From Lamellibrachia columna (taxonomy: Eukaryota; Annelida; Polychaeta; Sabellida; Siboglinidae): a DNA stretch of 64,000 nucleotides. The position numbers and the translations under genes were made by a program. The stretch is taken from NCBI GenBank assembly GCA_963662155.1, contig OY759273.1, positions 29,960,044 through 30,024,043 on the forward strand. Direction: 5' to 3'. The notes beneath the pieces are model-generated. The model searched no databases and was not told the origin of the DNA. It was given only the letters and a program-made list of their open reading frames with translations. Shown here in pieces: positions 39,100 through 53,229 of the stretch; position 1 is the stretch's first letter; every line of letters begins with the position of its first letter.

Positions 39100-40601
39100 A
39101 TGCGTGCGAGCTTCCTTCTACTGCTCTGTGTCGTGTTGCTGGCGACGGCGGCTTTCGCCAATGAAGCCGTAAGTACATGTCACATTACCAACGCATTGTG
39201 TCTGGCAAAACTAGTATACTGTGAAACGGTGCAACTGCATAGTATTAATACCATCCAAAGCAATACGTTATAGAAGACAAGGAAGGCATTGGTTTATCGA
39301 GATGCCAACATTTTACATTTATATATGGCCCATCTTTTGTAGATACAGGTCAATTTTGTTTTCCCACGTAGATATTCTCACTACTAACATTGATACTATC
39401 AGAAAATACCTTGGCCCATTCATTTATAGTCCTCTTCGAGTTTGAATACTATTTTTATATCCAGTAAAACGTGTTATTTTATTAATGCTAATTTGTGTCT
39501 TCTAATTTTTATTCATTCTTAAAATTTGAAAACATTTGAAAACGCAGTAGCATGAATTCTTACGAAAATAGTTATATTATTATTATTATTATTTTATAGA
39601 AGAGCGACGCTGTATCGGTGTACAAACAGAGCAAGAAATTGACCGGTAAGTTAGTCCTCAGACAACGCAAATCTGTTTCCCGTGCTTTGACAGTAGGGCC
39701 TGTTCTTAAAACATTCGGTATACGAGTATTGCTTAATATGTATGAAATTATTTTAATAAACCAAACAAATAAAAAAATTAGTGATTGTTGACAAGCTAGG
39801 CATTTTTGGTGAATTCGATTGTTCTTGTACCATTGAACCTGTAATGTTACTAGGAAACGTCACATTTGTGTAACCTATTGCCAACAAAACGGATCAGTTT
39901 TAAATATTTAAAGTCAGCTTGAATCATATTCTAACGACCGTGATATGAGGTAACATGGAGCATATTAGTTTGTTATCTGCTGGATATCCTCAAAGCGAGT
40001 AGATTCAAACTAACCTTAGCGTACAACGGCTGCCGCAACAACTTGGACCAACACCACGGAAACAACCGAATCGTGACGGAAATCAAACGAAGTGGGATTT
40101 CTAAGCTCTGTAGACCTCAAAATCCATTTCTTCGTATAAAAGATGCAGGTGTTTAAAATGAATATTTTTGTAACGTACAATTACTATTATAAGAGTGATG
40201 CGTGGTTAAAATGAACCTTTCTGATGACCATTAAATGGATACAAATTTGGATTCACGAGAACGTTTGTGTCTCCGGAGTGCACAATGGAATGCACACCGG
40301 AGTGCACAGCGGAGTGCACACCGGAGTGCACAACGGAGTGCACACCAGAGGGCACAACGGAGTGCACACCGGAGTGCACAACGGAATGCACATCGGCCAT
40401 GTATGTCGTTTATGTCCACGTGTTCATCGTAGTCGTAGTCGTCTATTTACACGTGCGGCTTGAATTGTGTGTATTTTATTATAGACACTGACATTTATAA
40501 AATATATGTTCAAAATAGGTGAAGCTGATCGCGTCAAGAGACGTTCTTCGCTGCCCGCGGTACAGATTGGACCCTGGTGGAGAGTCATGTGGAGAGGCTA
40601 G
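39100..40601 (+). CDS. Secreted, probably amidated peptide precursor (three coding exons)
   Basis: Exon 1 (39100-39168) encodes MRASFLLLLCVVLLATAAFA-NEA, a textbook signal peptide, and ends at GCC|GTAAGT. Exon 2 (39600-39645) follows TTTTATAG, encodes KSDAVSVYKQSKKLT plus one base, and ends at G|GTAAGT. Exon 3 (40519-40601) follows AAAATAG and completes the split Gly codon. It encodes EADRVKRR then SSLPAVQIGPWWRVMWRG and a TAG stop. Phases agree at both junctions, giving 65 residues. RVKRR fits a furin or prohormone convertase site. Cleavage there would release an 18-residue peptide whose final Gly could be turned into a C-terminal amide, giving a cationic, tryptophan-rich 17-mer. This is the layout of a neuropeptide or antimicrobial peptide precursor. 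I do not recognise the mature peptide. Confidence 0.7.
40276..40396. repeat. Minisatellite, 12-bp unit, in intron 2 of the peptide gene
   Basis: About ten copies of CGGAGTGCACAC/CGGAGTGCACAA. The unit is a multiple of three, so several frames (for example PECTTECT) stay open across it without meaning. Confidence 0.9.
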
Positions 40602-40751
40602 TGACGACGCCGCAACAGTCAGTAAAGGTCGGTGACCATACCGTACGGCATGCTGAAACTGTTGATCATAATGAAATAGGTTGTTACCCGTTCGCATAAG
40701 AAACTGATATATCTACACTGTTCTGAGCAAATAATTTTTTATATTTAAATA

Positions 40752-44208
<3,457 letters not shown>

Positions 44209-44428
44209 ACTCACTCATTCAATTCATTCAATCACTCAGTTTACTAACTCATTCAATCACTCAGTCATTCAGTCCTCAGTCACTCACTCGCTCGCTCACT
44301 CACTCACTCACTCACTCACTCACTCACTCACTCACTCACTCACTCACTCACTCACTCAATCACTCTGTCACTCACTCACTCACTCACTCACTCACTCACT
44401 CACTCACTCACTCACTCACCCACTCACT
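44209..44428. repeat. (ACTC)n microsatellite
   Basis: CACTCACTCACT repeats with ATTC and GCTC interruptions. Confidence 0.95.
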
Positions 44429-45518
44429 AATTATTTCACACATTCACTAAGTAACCACTGGTGCGGTATATTTGATAGAATATACCGTTTTCACAAAATG
44501 TTTCGACACATTTGCGCAAGGAGTCGATATTCTAAATCACAAACGTTATTTCATTGACGCTGTTAGAAAAGTTCTGTTGAGTGAAATGCGTACGACTATC
44601 GAACAACGAAACCACATTTCGGAAGAAATATGTGGAATTTATCTTTGCCAGGACCATTACATTAGGCATTTTATTAATGTCTTTCTCAGAAGAAAGGCCC
44701 GCTTTTGAAGCAGAAATGTTGCTGCATTACTCCAACTTCGGGCTCGCAACATTAAAACTATTAATTAGTATTGAATATACAATTTAGAGCACACAGTAAT
44801 GTAAACTGTATTAATGAAAACCTTAATAACAAATAGGCCGTATATATTAAGTAATAACTTGGTTTTTTATTTTTATTTTTTATAAATAACATTACTATAC
44901 CGTCCTCGGCAGCATTTTGCATCGGGTTATGGATGTCCAAAATGACAATTATTTGGTTATCTCATAGACTGGTGCCCAATCCATCTAATGGCATCGTGAG
45001 TAGAACACAAACAACAGATAAACTATTTACTTATTTTTATATGTATTCGTACGGAGGGAGATGTTTTTGTTCTGGCGATGTTGTCGGTATACTGCGTGTG
45101 CCACCATTATCTATTTCAACTTGTGGCAACACGCAATGGGGCCATTTGGCAGGCTTGAGTTAACACCGGTGGATCCTGCCATGCATTCATAGTTCATAGT
45201 GTATTCATAATGACGTAACACTGCTGATGCACAGTGGCTGGCACAGGCTCTAAACCCTAACACTCTAGACCGGCATGCTACCTGGTGGACAAGTCGAAAA
45301 TAATGTTATATGTGTTGCTAGCACAACCTGGCCTGTGTGATTACAATTCATCGGTCCTAAATACTAATAGTCGTCTAGTCTCGATTATCCGACTCTGGCT
45401 CGGCTTCGTGAATCTGGTCCTGATGGCGTGGTCCCTTTGATACCCACCACAACCTCTCCATTTTGTGTAGGTGTAACATCTTTAAGCCGAGCTTCCAACT
45501 TGTGTCGGGTGCGGATCC
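44429..45518. other. Unassigned sequence
   Basis: No gene recognised. Frames at 44472-44787 and 44933-45163 carry no motif I know. Confidence 0.35.
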
Positions 45519-45895
45519 GGGCGGGCGGGCGGGCGGGCGGGCGGGCGGGCGGGCGGGCGGGCGGGCGGGCGGGCGGGCGGGCGGGCGGGCGGGCGGGCGG
45601 GCGGGCGGGCGGGCGGGCGGGCGGGCGGGCGGGCGGGCGGGCGGGCGGGCGGGCGGGCGGGCGGGCGGGCGGGCGGGCGGGCGGGCGGGCGGGCGGGCGG
45701 GCGGGCGGGCGGGCGGGCGGGCGGGCGGGCGGGCGGGCGGGCGGGCGGGCGGGCGGGCGGGCGGGCGGGCGGGCGGGCGGGCGGGCGGGCGGGCGGGCGG
45801 GCGGGCGGGCGGGCGGGCGGGCGGGCGGGCGGGCGGGCGGGCGGGCGGGCGGGCGGGCGGGCGGGCGGGCGGGCGGGCGGGCGGGCGGGCGGGCG
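45519..45895. repeat. (GGGC)n microsatellite, ~94 units
   Basis: Pure GGGC repeats over about 377 bases; the strand given has all the G-triplets. It is the only long GC-rich block in the window. The four long Arg/Ala/Gly/Pro frames across it are artefacts. Confidence 0.98.
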
Positions 45896-46335
45896 AAGTG
45901 CGCAGCGAGTGGAATCATGATGACGTATCCGATCCATATCAAGCAGTACTGAGTCCTGAACACGTACATCTTCGTCAGTGGCGCCTGCCTATGACTTCTC
46001 GCGTGTTGTAATACTACTTGGGCACACAAAGCCCGGCGAATCACAATACATCTAAAGCACGAACGGAGCTCCCTTTTGTGGTGGATACATGTTTATGGCG
46101 GCAGTTAGCGTGTTGGAGGTTACAGGCATGAGTGAATATTTGACAGTGTTTATAACGTTGATCTTTCGACGGGAAAGAGATCAAAAACCTTTTGTTGGTG
46201 TTCGAAACGTCGAAACATTTTTCTATTACGGTTGACTCATCTACCAGTGAGGTCGTATATAATTAGCTTGTTTACTTTAATCACCTAGCGCTTGAAATAT
46301 TGGTGAGTAAGAGTTGTACTAGGCGATTACAGGAG
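45896..46335. other. Sequence upstream of the gag fragment
   Basis: It may hold the 5' leader or an LTR of the element that follows. GTTCGAAACGTCGAAACA at 46199-46216 is a short repeat. I cannot define LTR ends. Confidence 0.35.
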
Positions 46336-47303
46336 ATGGAAGCAGAGAAGATACGTACCGAGACGATCAATTCGACCCGTAATTCTGATACCTCCATCGA
46401 GTATAAACCAGGTATTAAACTTCCCAAGTTACCTGAATTCCATGAAGCTGAAGATAAAACAGATGCTTATCTTTTGCGATTCGAACGTCACGCTGTAAAT
46501 GCAGGGTGGAATCGAGATGATTATGCACTTGGCTTGAGTAGTTTGTTAACAGGCCGAGCACATGAAGTGTACTGTAGATCACCTACAGATGGGATGAATA
46601 AGTACGATACACTAAAGCAAGCGTTGCTGGCTAAGTTTTCCCTGAGCGAGGAAGATTTAAGGAAGATATTTTACGACAGCAAGCAGGGTCCTGGCGAGAT
46701 AGCTTCGCAATATTTAGCTCGATTGGATAATTTATTTGATCAATGGATAAAGTTATCTGGTATCGATAATTCCTATGATAAGTTTAGAGAGCTTAATTTG
46801 CGAGATCAATTTCTTCATTCTTCTCCCGTGATCAGGCACTTTTCATCCGAGAGCTACTATCAAGGATATAGGTTCACTTAAGGAACTTGAACCAGCAAAG
46901 TGCTATTTGTGTGATGAAGTTGGACACATAGCTAGAAATTGTCCCACGGGTAAACCAAGACCATCTTTGAATTCAAGACCATGGATTCATAAGAACATTG
47001 CTTGGAATGCCTGTCTAGCTGTAGATAATTCCAACCATCAGTGTAGTAATCGGGCTATTCTAAAATGTGGATGTAGTGTCTCTGTCATTGGTAATGTGTG
47101 TGATCACATACCTTCAGATAAACCGACTATGCAAGGGTGTGTTGCAGAAACACCAGTCAGTACGGGACATAGGGTGTAGTGGGATAGTTGTGAGACGTGA
47201 TCTTGTTAGGGACAATCAATTCACAGGAGAGAAGCTAATCTTGGCAGTAAGTGGAACAACAGGCGGAGCAGCAGCTGTCAAAGTTCCAACGAAAGGAGAA
47301 TAA
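46336..47303 (+). pseudogene. Gypsy-type retrotransposon gag and start of protease (copy 1)
   Basis: The frame from ATG at 46336 (MEAEKIRTET) contains a gag capsid-like domain: LPKLPEFHE, YLLRFERHA, LLTGRAHEVYC, ASQYLARLDNLFDQW and LRDQFLHS. It resembles the SCAN/Gmr1-like gag family. A frameshift near 46855-46865 moves the reading into the frame KDIGSLKELEPAKC, which holds a zinc knuckle, CYLCDEVGHIARNC (C-x2-C-x4-H-x4-C, about 46902-46943). Sequence preceding a retropepsin follows (ILKCGCSVSVIG). After a second frame change there is RDIGCSGIVVRRDLV. The match to such elements is lost soon after FTGEK (about 47240), so no RT or integrase is present. Confidence 0.8.
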
Positions 47304-47462
47304 AAATCAAGTGGAAAGGCGACAGTGAAAAGGAGACGAGATGACACCGAGACTGAACTATTCGAAGAATATCTGCTCAGTGAAATTTCAAAGAATAAAG
47401 CAATGACAATTTTGTTGGGAAGTAAAAATAGGAAGGTCTTGCTCGAAATTGAAAAACTTTAA
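47304..47462 (+). CDS. Short unassigned frame, 52 codons, possible transposon accessory ORF end
   Basis: An open frame without its own start runs KSSGKATVKRRRDDTETELF to LLGSKNRKVLLEIEKL and a TAA. It is charged and helical-looking. Because a Harbinger transposase lies to the right, it could be the tail of that element's second (Myb-like) ORF, but I have no motif to prove it. Confidence 0.25.
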   Translation, partial: KSSGKATVKRRRDDTETELFEEYLLSEISKNKAMTILLGSKNRKVLLEIEKL

Positions 47463-47567
47463 CAAGACTTGGACACGTGAAATATGTGAACTGGCTTAAG
47501 CTAGACATGGACTCAATTCCATTGAATCAATTATACTTTCCAAAACTTGTTCTTTTCTGTTTCGCTA

Positions 47568-47737
<170 letters not shown>

Positions 47738-47755
47738 ATGTCTCTATATATCTCT

Positions 47756-47924
<169 letters not shown>

Positions 47925-47991
47925 GATTGTACGACACAATTTAAAATAATTTAAAATCAATTACATTTTCACCACACTTGAATCACACAGT
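47925..47991 (+). repeat. 67-bp direct repeat, right copy
   Basis: GATTGTACGACACAATT through CTTGAATCACACAGT; about 95% like 47671-47737. Confidence 0.9.
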
Positions 47992-48164
47992 GGACATTTA
48001 CAAGAACTAAAAGCAATTATTTGTTGTACTTCTGTTTGATGTGTTAACAATTGAACAGCTATGCTGATTGAAAATGATTAACATAGACTTCTCTCCTGTA
48101 GCAGTGATACTAATATTGTGGTAAAAAAAAATTTAAAATGATGGCTGATATCAGACAGCGATCC

Positions 48165-48725
48165 TCAAAAGAAATTGCTGATAACTCGCTCGCGGGCAGC
48201 TCTACCAGCAGCAACGCGGGCCCGTTCTGACATCAGGTTGTTGGCAGAACGAAGTTGCTCTGCCTCTCCATCAGAATCGGCATCTTCTGAAGATGATTCA
48301 GAGTCAGGGTCGCTGTCACTCTCAGAGTCTGAAGGGACCTCCAATTTCAACAGCCTAGCACGGTTGTGAAGCGTGACACAGACTGTGATGACTTGACAAG
48401 CCTTGGCAGGAGCCAAACGAAGTCTGCGAAGACTGTGCCACCTTCTCTTCAACACCCCAATGGCCCTTTCAACAGCTGTACGGGCAGAACTGTGCCGAAA
48501 GTTGTATTTCCTCTGTTGACGTGTAGTCGGGTTAGGAAGAGGAGTGAACAGCCAGTCACGCATCATGTACCCGCTGTCACCGTGGATGATTCCTCTCAGA
48601 GGCTTTTGTATCTCGCTCTCAAACGCATCAAAGAGGGATGACTCGCGTAGGACGCGAGCATCGTGAACGCTTCCAGGTCATTTGGCTATGCAGTTGATGA
48701 AAAGAAGGTCTGCATCGCACATGAC
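48165..48725 (-). pseudogene. Harbinger transposase, C-terminal exon
   Basis: Begins after an acceptor (TTCATAG) and continues in phase from the previous exon: VMCDADLLFINCIAK, then TGA at 48678-48680 where a Trp codon would be expected, then PGSVHDARVLRESSLFDAF. It carries GDSGYMMRDWLFTPL (second catalytic Asp) and SARTAVERAIGVLKRRW (catalytic Glu). The end is a long acidic Ser/Asp/Glu tail and RERVISNFF. Apart from the TGA and the LINE insertion, the frame is intact, so the loss of function may be recent. Confidence 0.85.
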
Positions 48726-49067
48726 CTATGAACAGAATAACATCTCAAATTAATAAAAAGTAAAAGAAAAATGGCACACACCCAGCCGCACATACACAGA
48801 CAAACACCTATAAATGTAGGCATACCTTTTATTGTTTTACTGTTCAACATTTACAGCAAAACTTGGTAATGGTTCGAACACACGCAAACCTGCATATACC
48901 ACATATACACTTACACACATGCATAAATTTATATACACAAATATGCATAAAATACATACATGAAAATGTTACTTACGCCATGCAAAGACATGGGTGTGGT
49001 GTTATTAATTATTAGTAATTAAATACACATATATAAAAATACAGAAACACACTCCCCTCATCTAAAC

Positions 49068-49148
49068 ATTGATGGAATGATAACCCTTCCTGTTGATGAA
49101 TTCATGCTCATTTTCTGACGGAGCTTGTATACGGATCTGCGTTCCGTC
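49068..49148 (-). pseudogene. Harbinger transposase, middle segment (first catalytic Asp)
   Basis: Continues the protein past the LINE as [20 protein letters not shown] then RKGYHSIN. The Asp of IDGTQI is the expected first residue of the DDE triad. The segment ends at a donor (AAT|GTTTAG on the minus strand). Confidence 0.8.
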
Positions 49149-49154
49149 AATGCA

Positions 49155-51745
49155 AAATTGTTTCAGGTAATTCAAAATTAACTATTGGATTAGTTTACCG
49201 AAGTCCAAACATAAACGAAGAGGACAACACAAAAATAAAAAACGCTATAAAGGAAGTTAGTAAAGGGGAATGTATCATAATGGGATATTTTAACCATGGA
49301 CACATACAATGGAATTCTCTAGAGAGCACAGGGATTGAGGACCAACAATTTCTATTTTTAATCCAGGATAGCTTTCTTACTCAGCACGTACTAGAACCAA
49401 CCAGGGGAGAAAATGTATTAGATATAGTTTTGTCATCACAAAAAGAATTAGTGGACAATGTAAAAATATTTGAACCATTGGGTAATAGTGACCATAATCA
49501 AATACATTTTGACATCAATGTAAAATCAGAAAGTAAAAATAAGAAAACGTACAAGAGAAACTTCCACAAAGGTAACTACAAAGATATGAGAAAATACTTA
49601 GCAAAGCTAGATTGGAATAACATGCTGATGAATAAGACCGCAATTGAATGTTGGAATATTCTAAAATATGAAATTGAGAGTATCATCGATAAATTTGTTC
49701 CCTTCCAAAAACAAGGAAAACGGTGTAGAAAGAAACACTTGTCAAAAGAGGCTATTAGAAAAATAATGCTAAAACAAACTATGTGGAGGGTTTATAGGCG
49801 TACCAGAAAGGACGAAGACTATGCAAAATACAAAGAGGCACTTAATGCAGCTACAACTGAAATCAGACAATCTAAAAGAAGCTATGAGCAAAAACTAGCA
49901 TGTAACATAAAAAATGACAGCAAGAGTTTTTATGCATATGTCAGGAGTAAACAAAACGTACAAAACAAGGTTGGACCTCTAGAATACAGTGCTGGAAATA
50001 TAATATCACAGGGGTATTTAATGGCGGAAGACCTAAATGGTTACTTCAGTTCAGTGTTTACCAAAGAAGATATTAGTTCATTACCAGTTGCTGATGCTAA
50101 ATTTCAGGGGGCTAAATCTGACTATTTAGATCCGTTAATTGTAACTCCAGAATTGGTAGCTAAGAAAATAAAGGCAATGAAAGATAACAAATCACCGGGA
50201 GTGGATGGGATTCCTCCAAAATTACTAATGGAAACAGTAGAACAAATCAGTATACCACTTGCAAGAGTATTCAACTTGTCATTAAAAGAGGGAGTTGTTC
50301 CGTTTGAATGGAAAGAAGCAAACATCATACCATTATTTAAAAAGGGTTCGAGAAATAAGTCAGAGAATTACAGACCAGTGAGTTTAACATCAGTGATTTG
50401 TAAATTATTAGAAAGGTTAATTAAAGACCATATGGTGGAATTCCTCGTTAAGCATAAATTATTAAATTCATCTCAACATGGATTCCTTAAAGCGAGGTCA
50501 TGCTTAACAAATATGTTATGTTTTTTGGAAGAAATCACTAAGTGGATAGACGTGGGATCGCCAGTAGATATTATCTACTTAGATTTTCAGAAAGCTTTTG
50601 ACAAAGTGCCACATCAAAGATTACTACTTAAATTAAAAGCCCATGGTATCGGGGACAGCATAACTGACTGGATAGAACAATGGCTGACTGACAGAAGACA
50701 ACGAGTTGTAGTAGATGGAGAAGTTTCAAATTGGAAATCGGTTTTGAGTGGGGTACCTCAAGGATCAGTATTAGGACCTATATTATTCTTAATTTATATC
50801 AATGACTTGGACAACAGTATAACAAGTAACGTACTGAAATTTGCGGATGACACAAAACTGTTTAGAAAGGTTAATACTGATGGTGATAAACAACATTTAC
50901 AAAACGATCTAGACAGATTAGTGAAATGGTCTGAGAAATGGCAGATGTTGTTCAATTTTGGGAAATGTAAATGCCTACATACAGGACATAGGAACTTGAA
51001 TGTAAACTATAAAATGGGAGATACTGTTCTGGGTACTACTGTAAAAGAAAAGGACTTAGGAGTTACAATAAGCGCTGATATGAAAGTTTCAGAGCAGTGT
51101 GGTATTGCAGCTTCAAAGGGTAATCAAATTCTTGGATTGATTAGAAGAAACATAACATACAAGGGAAAAAAGTTAATTATACCTCTTTATAAAGCAATAG
51201 TTAGACCTCATTTAGAATACTGTATACAAGCATGGAGACCATATCGTAAGAAAGATATAGATACGCTTGAACGCATACAAAGGAGAGCAACTAAAATGAT
51301 TCCAGAACTGAGAGACCTTAGTTATGAAGAACGCCTGAAAGAATGTGGTTTAACAACTCTAGAGACAAGGAGGTTAAGAGGAGATCAGATTGAAGTTTTT
51401 AAGATATTGAATGGGTATGAAAATATTGATAGAAATATGTTTTTCTCACTCAAGAAGGATAGCAGAACTAGAGGACATGAGGTAAAATTAGTAAAGGATC
51501 AATGTAGATTGGACATCAGGAAGCACTCGTTCTCACAGAGGACAATAAATGAATGGAACAAATTGTCTGCAGATTGTGTAACTGCTAGCAGCGTGAATAT
51601 GTTTAAAAACAAGGTTGACACATATCTCAGGAGGGCGGGTTATAAGTAGATGAACATTGTTGGACTCTCGATAAGCCAATGGCTTCCTTGTCCACTTGCC
51701 ATCTGGGCCTTTGGCTTGGATGGCAAATCTTGTTAAATCTTGTTA
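49155..51745 (+). mobile_element. CR1-like LINE, 5'-truncated, inserted in the Harbinger transposase
   Basis: The six bases AATGCA occur on both sides (49149-49154 and 51746-51751). Removing one copy and the insert restores the VGCIDGTQI reading of the transposase. The 3' end carries two tandem copies of AATCTTGTTA rather than poly-A, as in CR1-type LINEs. The 5' end starts inside the endonuclease domain, a usual result of incomplete reverse transcription. Confidence 0.9.
49157..51649 (+). CDS. CR1-like ORF2 fragment: endonuclease C-terminal part and intact reverse transcriptase
   Basis: The frame is open from the insertion point ([18 protein letters not shown]) to TAG at 51647-51649, about 830 codons; the first ATG is 49280. 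In order it has the remaining endonuclease with GYFN in place of the usual GDFN (about 49283), [16 protein letters not shown] and [13 protein letters not shown] basic linker follows. RT motifs are [76 protein letters not shown] and the catalytic [10 protein letters not shown] (near 50845), then the thumb and the conserved C-terminal region ([29 protein letters not shown]-like TINEWNKLS). The RT part has no lesion I can see. The copy cannot move alone because the endonuclease is truncated and altered. Confidence 0.92.
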   Translation: MVSGNSKLTIGLVYRSPNINEEDNTKIKNAIKEVSKGECIIMGYFNHGHIQWNSLESTGIEDQQFLFLIQDSFLTQHVLEPTRGENVLDIVLSSQKELVDNVKIFEPLGNSDHNQIHFDINVKSESKNKKTYKRNFHKGNYKDMRKYLAKLDWNNMLMNKTAIECWNILKYEIESIIDKFVPFQKQGKRCRKKHLSKEAIRKIMLKQTMWRVYRRTRKDEDYAKYKEALNAATTEIRQSKRSYEQKLACNIKNDSKSFYAYVRSKQNVQNKVGPLEYSAGNIISQGYLMAEDLNGYFSSVFTKEDISSLPVADAKFQGAKSDYLDPLIVTPELVAKKIKAMKDNKSPGVDGIPPKLLMETVEQISIPLARVFNLSLKEGVVPFEWKEANIIPLFKKGSRNKSENYRPVSLTSVICKLLERLIKDHMVEFLVKHKLLNSSQHGFLKARSCLTNMLCFLEEITKWIDVGSPVDIIYLDFQKAFDKVPHQRLLLKLKAHGIGDSITDWIEQWLTDRRQRVVVDGEVSNWKSVLSGVPQGSVLGPILFLIYINDLDNSITSNVLKFADDTKLFRKVNTDGDKQHLQNDLDRLVKWSEKWQMLFNFGKCKCLHTGHRNLNVNYKMGDTVLGTTVKEKDLGVTISADMKVSEQCGIAASKGNQILGLIRRNITYKGKKLIIPLYKAIVRPHLEYCIQAWRPYRKKDIDTLERIQRRATKMIPELRDLSYEERLKECGLTTLETRRLRGDQIEVFKILNGYENIDRNMFFSLKKDSRTRGHEVKLVKDQCRLDIRKHSFSQRTINEWNKLSADCVTASSVNMFKNKVDTYLRRAGYK

Positions 51746-51751
51746 AATGCA

Positions 51752-52195
51752 CCCAACTACATTGGGGAACCCATTGGTGTCGTAAAACTTTGCCTTCGTC
51801 CTGTCTGTGTGGCGCTGATTGGGCAATCTAACGTGGTTGGGAACTTGACGGAGGTATGCTTCTGTAACTCGAGTCACAGTGCGGCTGACTGTCGACTGAT
51901 CAATTCTTATTAGCTCACCACATACATCCTGAAAACTGCTGCTGGCGTAATATCGTAGCGTGACAAGCACTTGCAATAGAGATGACAACGAACCCGACCT
52001 ATTTGCGATGTTGATGTCCCTCTCGATGTCGTCTGTGATTGTTATTATGTCATGCCGTCTGAATCTAAACTTTCTGAACAGTTTCTTATCATCGAATGCT
52101 TCAAACGGGTCGGTTCGATCTCTAAATATTCTATTCATTCTCAACATTCGCCTGCGTCGATATAGGTGTAGAATTATGGCAGCCACTTTGTTCAT
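51752..52195 (-). pseudogene. Harbinger transposase, N-terminal segment
   Basis: Starts ATG at 52195 (MNKVAAIILHLYRRRR). It carries the N-terminal DNA-binding-like part, FRKFRFRRHDIITITDDIE, then VTLRYYASSSFQDVCGELI, IDQSTVSRTVTRVTEAYL and FYDTNGFPNVVGC. These match the conserved order in HARBI1-like proteins. The frame is cut by the LINE right after GC, just before the first catalytic Asp. About 65 bases lie between the terminal-repeat-like end and the start codon. Confidence 0.85.
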
Positions 52196-52239
52196 TTAAC
52201 CGCCGGATAGAAGATAACCGCGGATAAGGCAGCTATCCG

Positions 52240-52259
52240 GCCTTCATGCATAAGGCCCC
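52240..52259 (-). repeat. Probable Harbinger terminal inverted repeat (right end)
   Basis: CCTTCATGCATAAGGCCCC on the plus strand ends where the Penelope-like copy starts. A subterminal inverted pair (CCGGATAG / CTATCCGG, 52203-52240) lies between it and the transposase start. The opposite end was not found. Confidence 0.5.
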
Positions 52260-53229
52260 TGGTGTTTACGCTCAGGTGCAGGGACGTAAATATTGCTCCC
52301 CCCAGTCTACGAATCAAATGCCCTATCAACTCGAAATGAAACCATTGCGTCACGGAAAGGGCCACAAAGGACCTGAAAAGAGAGAGACTCCAAGTAATTA
52401 ACAACACATTGGATAGTTACAGAGAAGACAAAGACAATACTGAAGACGAATTGTTTATGCAGTTGCCTAGCAACATCAAGGACAACGTGGTGTCACACCT
52501 GGCGCGAACACACGAGACGGTGTACAGGAACACAAAATGGCGACATCAACAAAAGCTGGAACGCTGGAAACAATAAACAAAAGACACATAGAATACCACT
52601 GATCTATCAGATGAACAACTTAAGAAGTGGGTTGTCAATATCTCGCAAAATGAACTGAAGAACGCAGAAACGAAGGTTCACGCGAATGGAGTAAGTTAGG
52701 CTATAGCACCGAAACAAATCCCAATTGATCAATGTATAGTAGCCACTGAATAAGCTTGCTCCAGGCTACCACAAACATAAGCAGAAAGCTTACGAGCAGA
52801 CATGAAAGGGACTTTGAAATCAGCGAAGCCTCCCAAATCCAACATAAGCAAAGAAGAGAGAAACGCGTTAAAATCACTTGGCAAAAATGAAACAATTATC
52901 ATTCTACCAGCGGACAAGGAACGTGCCACTGTAGTAATGGACAAAACACATTATGACAAGAAAGTAATTGAGATGCTAGACGACGAGAAAACATACTCCT
53001 AATTGAAGTCGGCTCCAACGGCCAAATATAGGAGAAAACTAATTGCCATCCTCACTAGACTAAAGAGAGAAGGGAAGATCACAGAACAACAGCACTTCTA
53101 TCTCTATCCCTCAGCAAAAGCTGTACTGCACAACGAAAATCCACAAAAAAGACACCCCCTTAGACCGACAGTGGACTATGCTGGCTCAATAGCTTACAAC
53201 GTGTCACAAAGTCAACGAGGTCTTCTCGG
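52257..53229 (+). pseudogene. Penelope-like element, 5' part (copy A)
   Basis: Inverted counterpart of 56850-57799. It encodes, with several stops and frame changes, LQVINNTLDSYREDKDNTED-like N-terminal sequence, then KPPKSNISKEERNALKSLGK, IIILPADKERATVVMDKTHYD and LIAILTRLKREGKITEQQHF. The stop after KTYS (TCCTAATTG) is the same as in copy B. Homology ends at 53229, before the RT catalytic motifs, so this copy has no active site. It starts directly at the presumed Harbinger end. Confidence 0.85.

Larger units (their letters stand above)
48165..52259 (-). mobile_element. PIF/Harbinger DNA transposon split by a nested LINE
   Basis: Three minus-strand segments (51752-52195, 49068-49148, 48165-48725) form one HARBI1-like transposase gene. 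The first two are separated by the CR1-like insertion at 49155-51745; the last two by an intron (48726-49067). The right end is probably near 52259: on the minus strand it would start GGGGCCTTATGCATGAAGG, which looks like a Harbinger terminal repeat. I did not find a matching left terminal repeat, so the left boundary is unknown; 48165 is only the end of the gene. Confidence 0.8.

Noticed and set aside
44472..44787. Two overlapping frames of 78 and 68 codons
   Set aside because: No motif and no splice borders; open by chance as far as I can tell.
45385..46044. Arg-Ala-Gly-Gly and Pro-Pro-Ala-Arg repeat frames
   Set aside because: Direct products of the GGGC microsatellite.
46850..46870. Programmed ribosomal frameshift between gag frames
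   Set aside because: The two gag copies need different frame offsets at this place, which fits independent indels better than a conserved recoding site.
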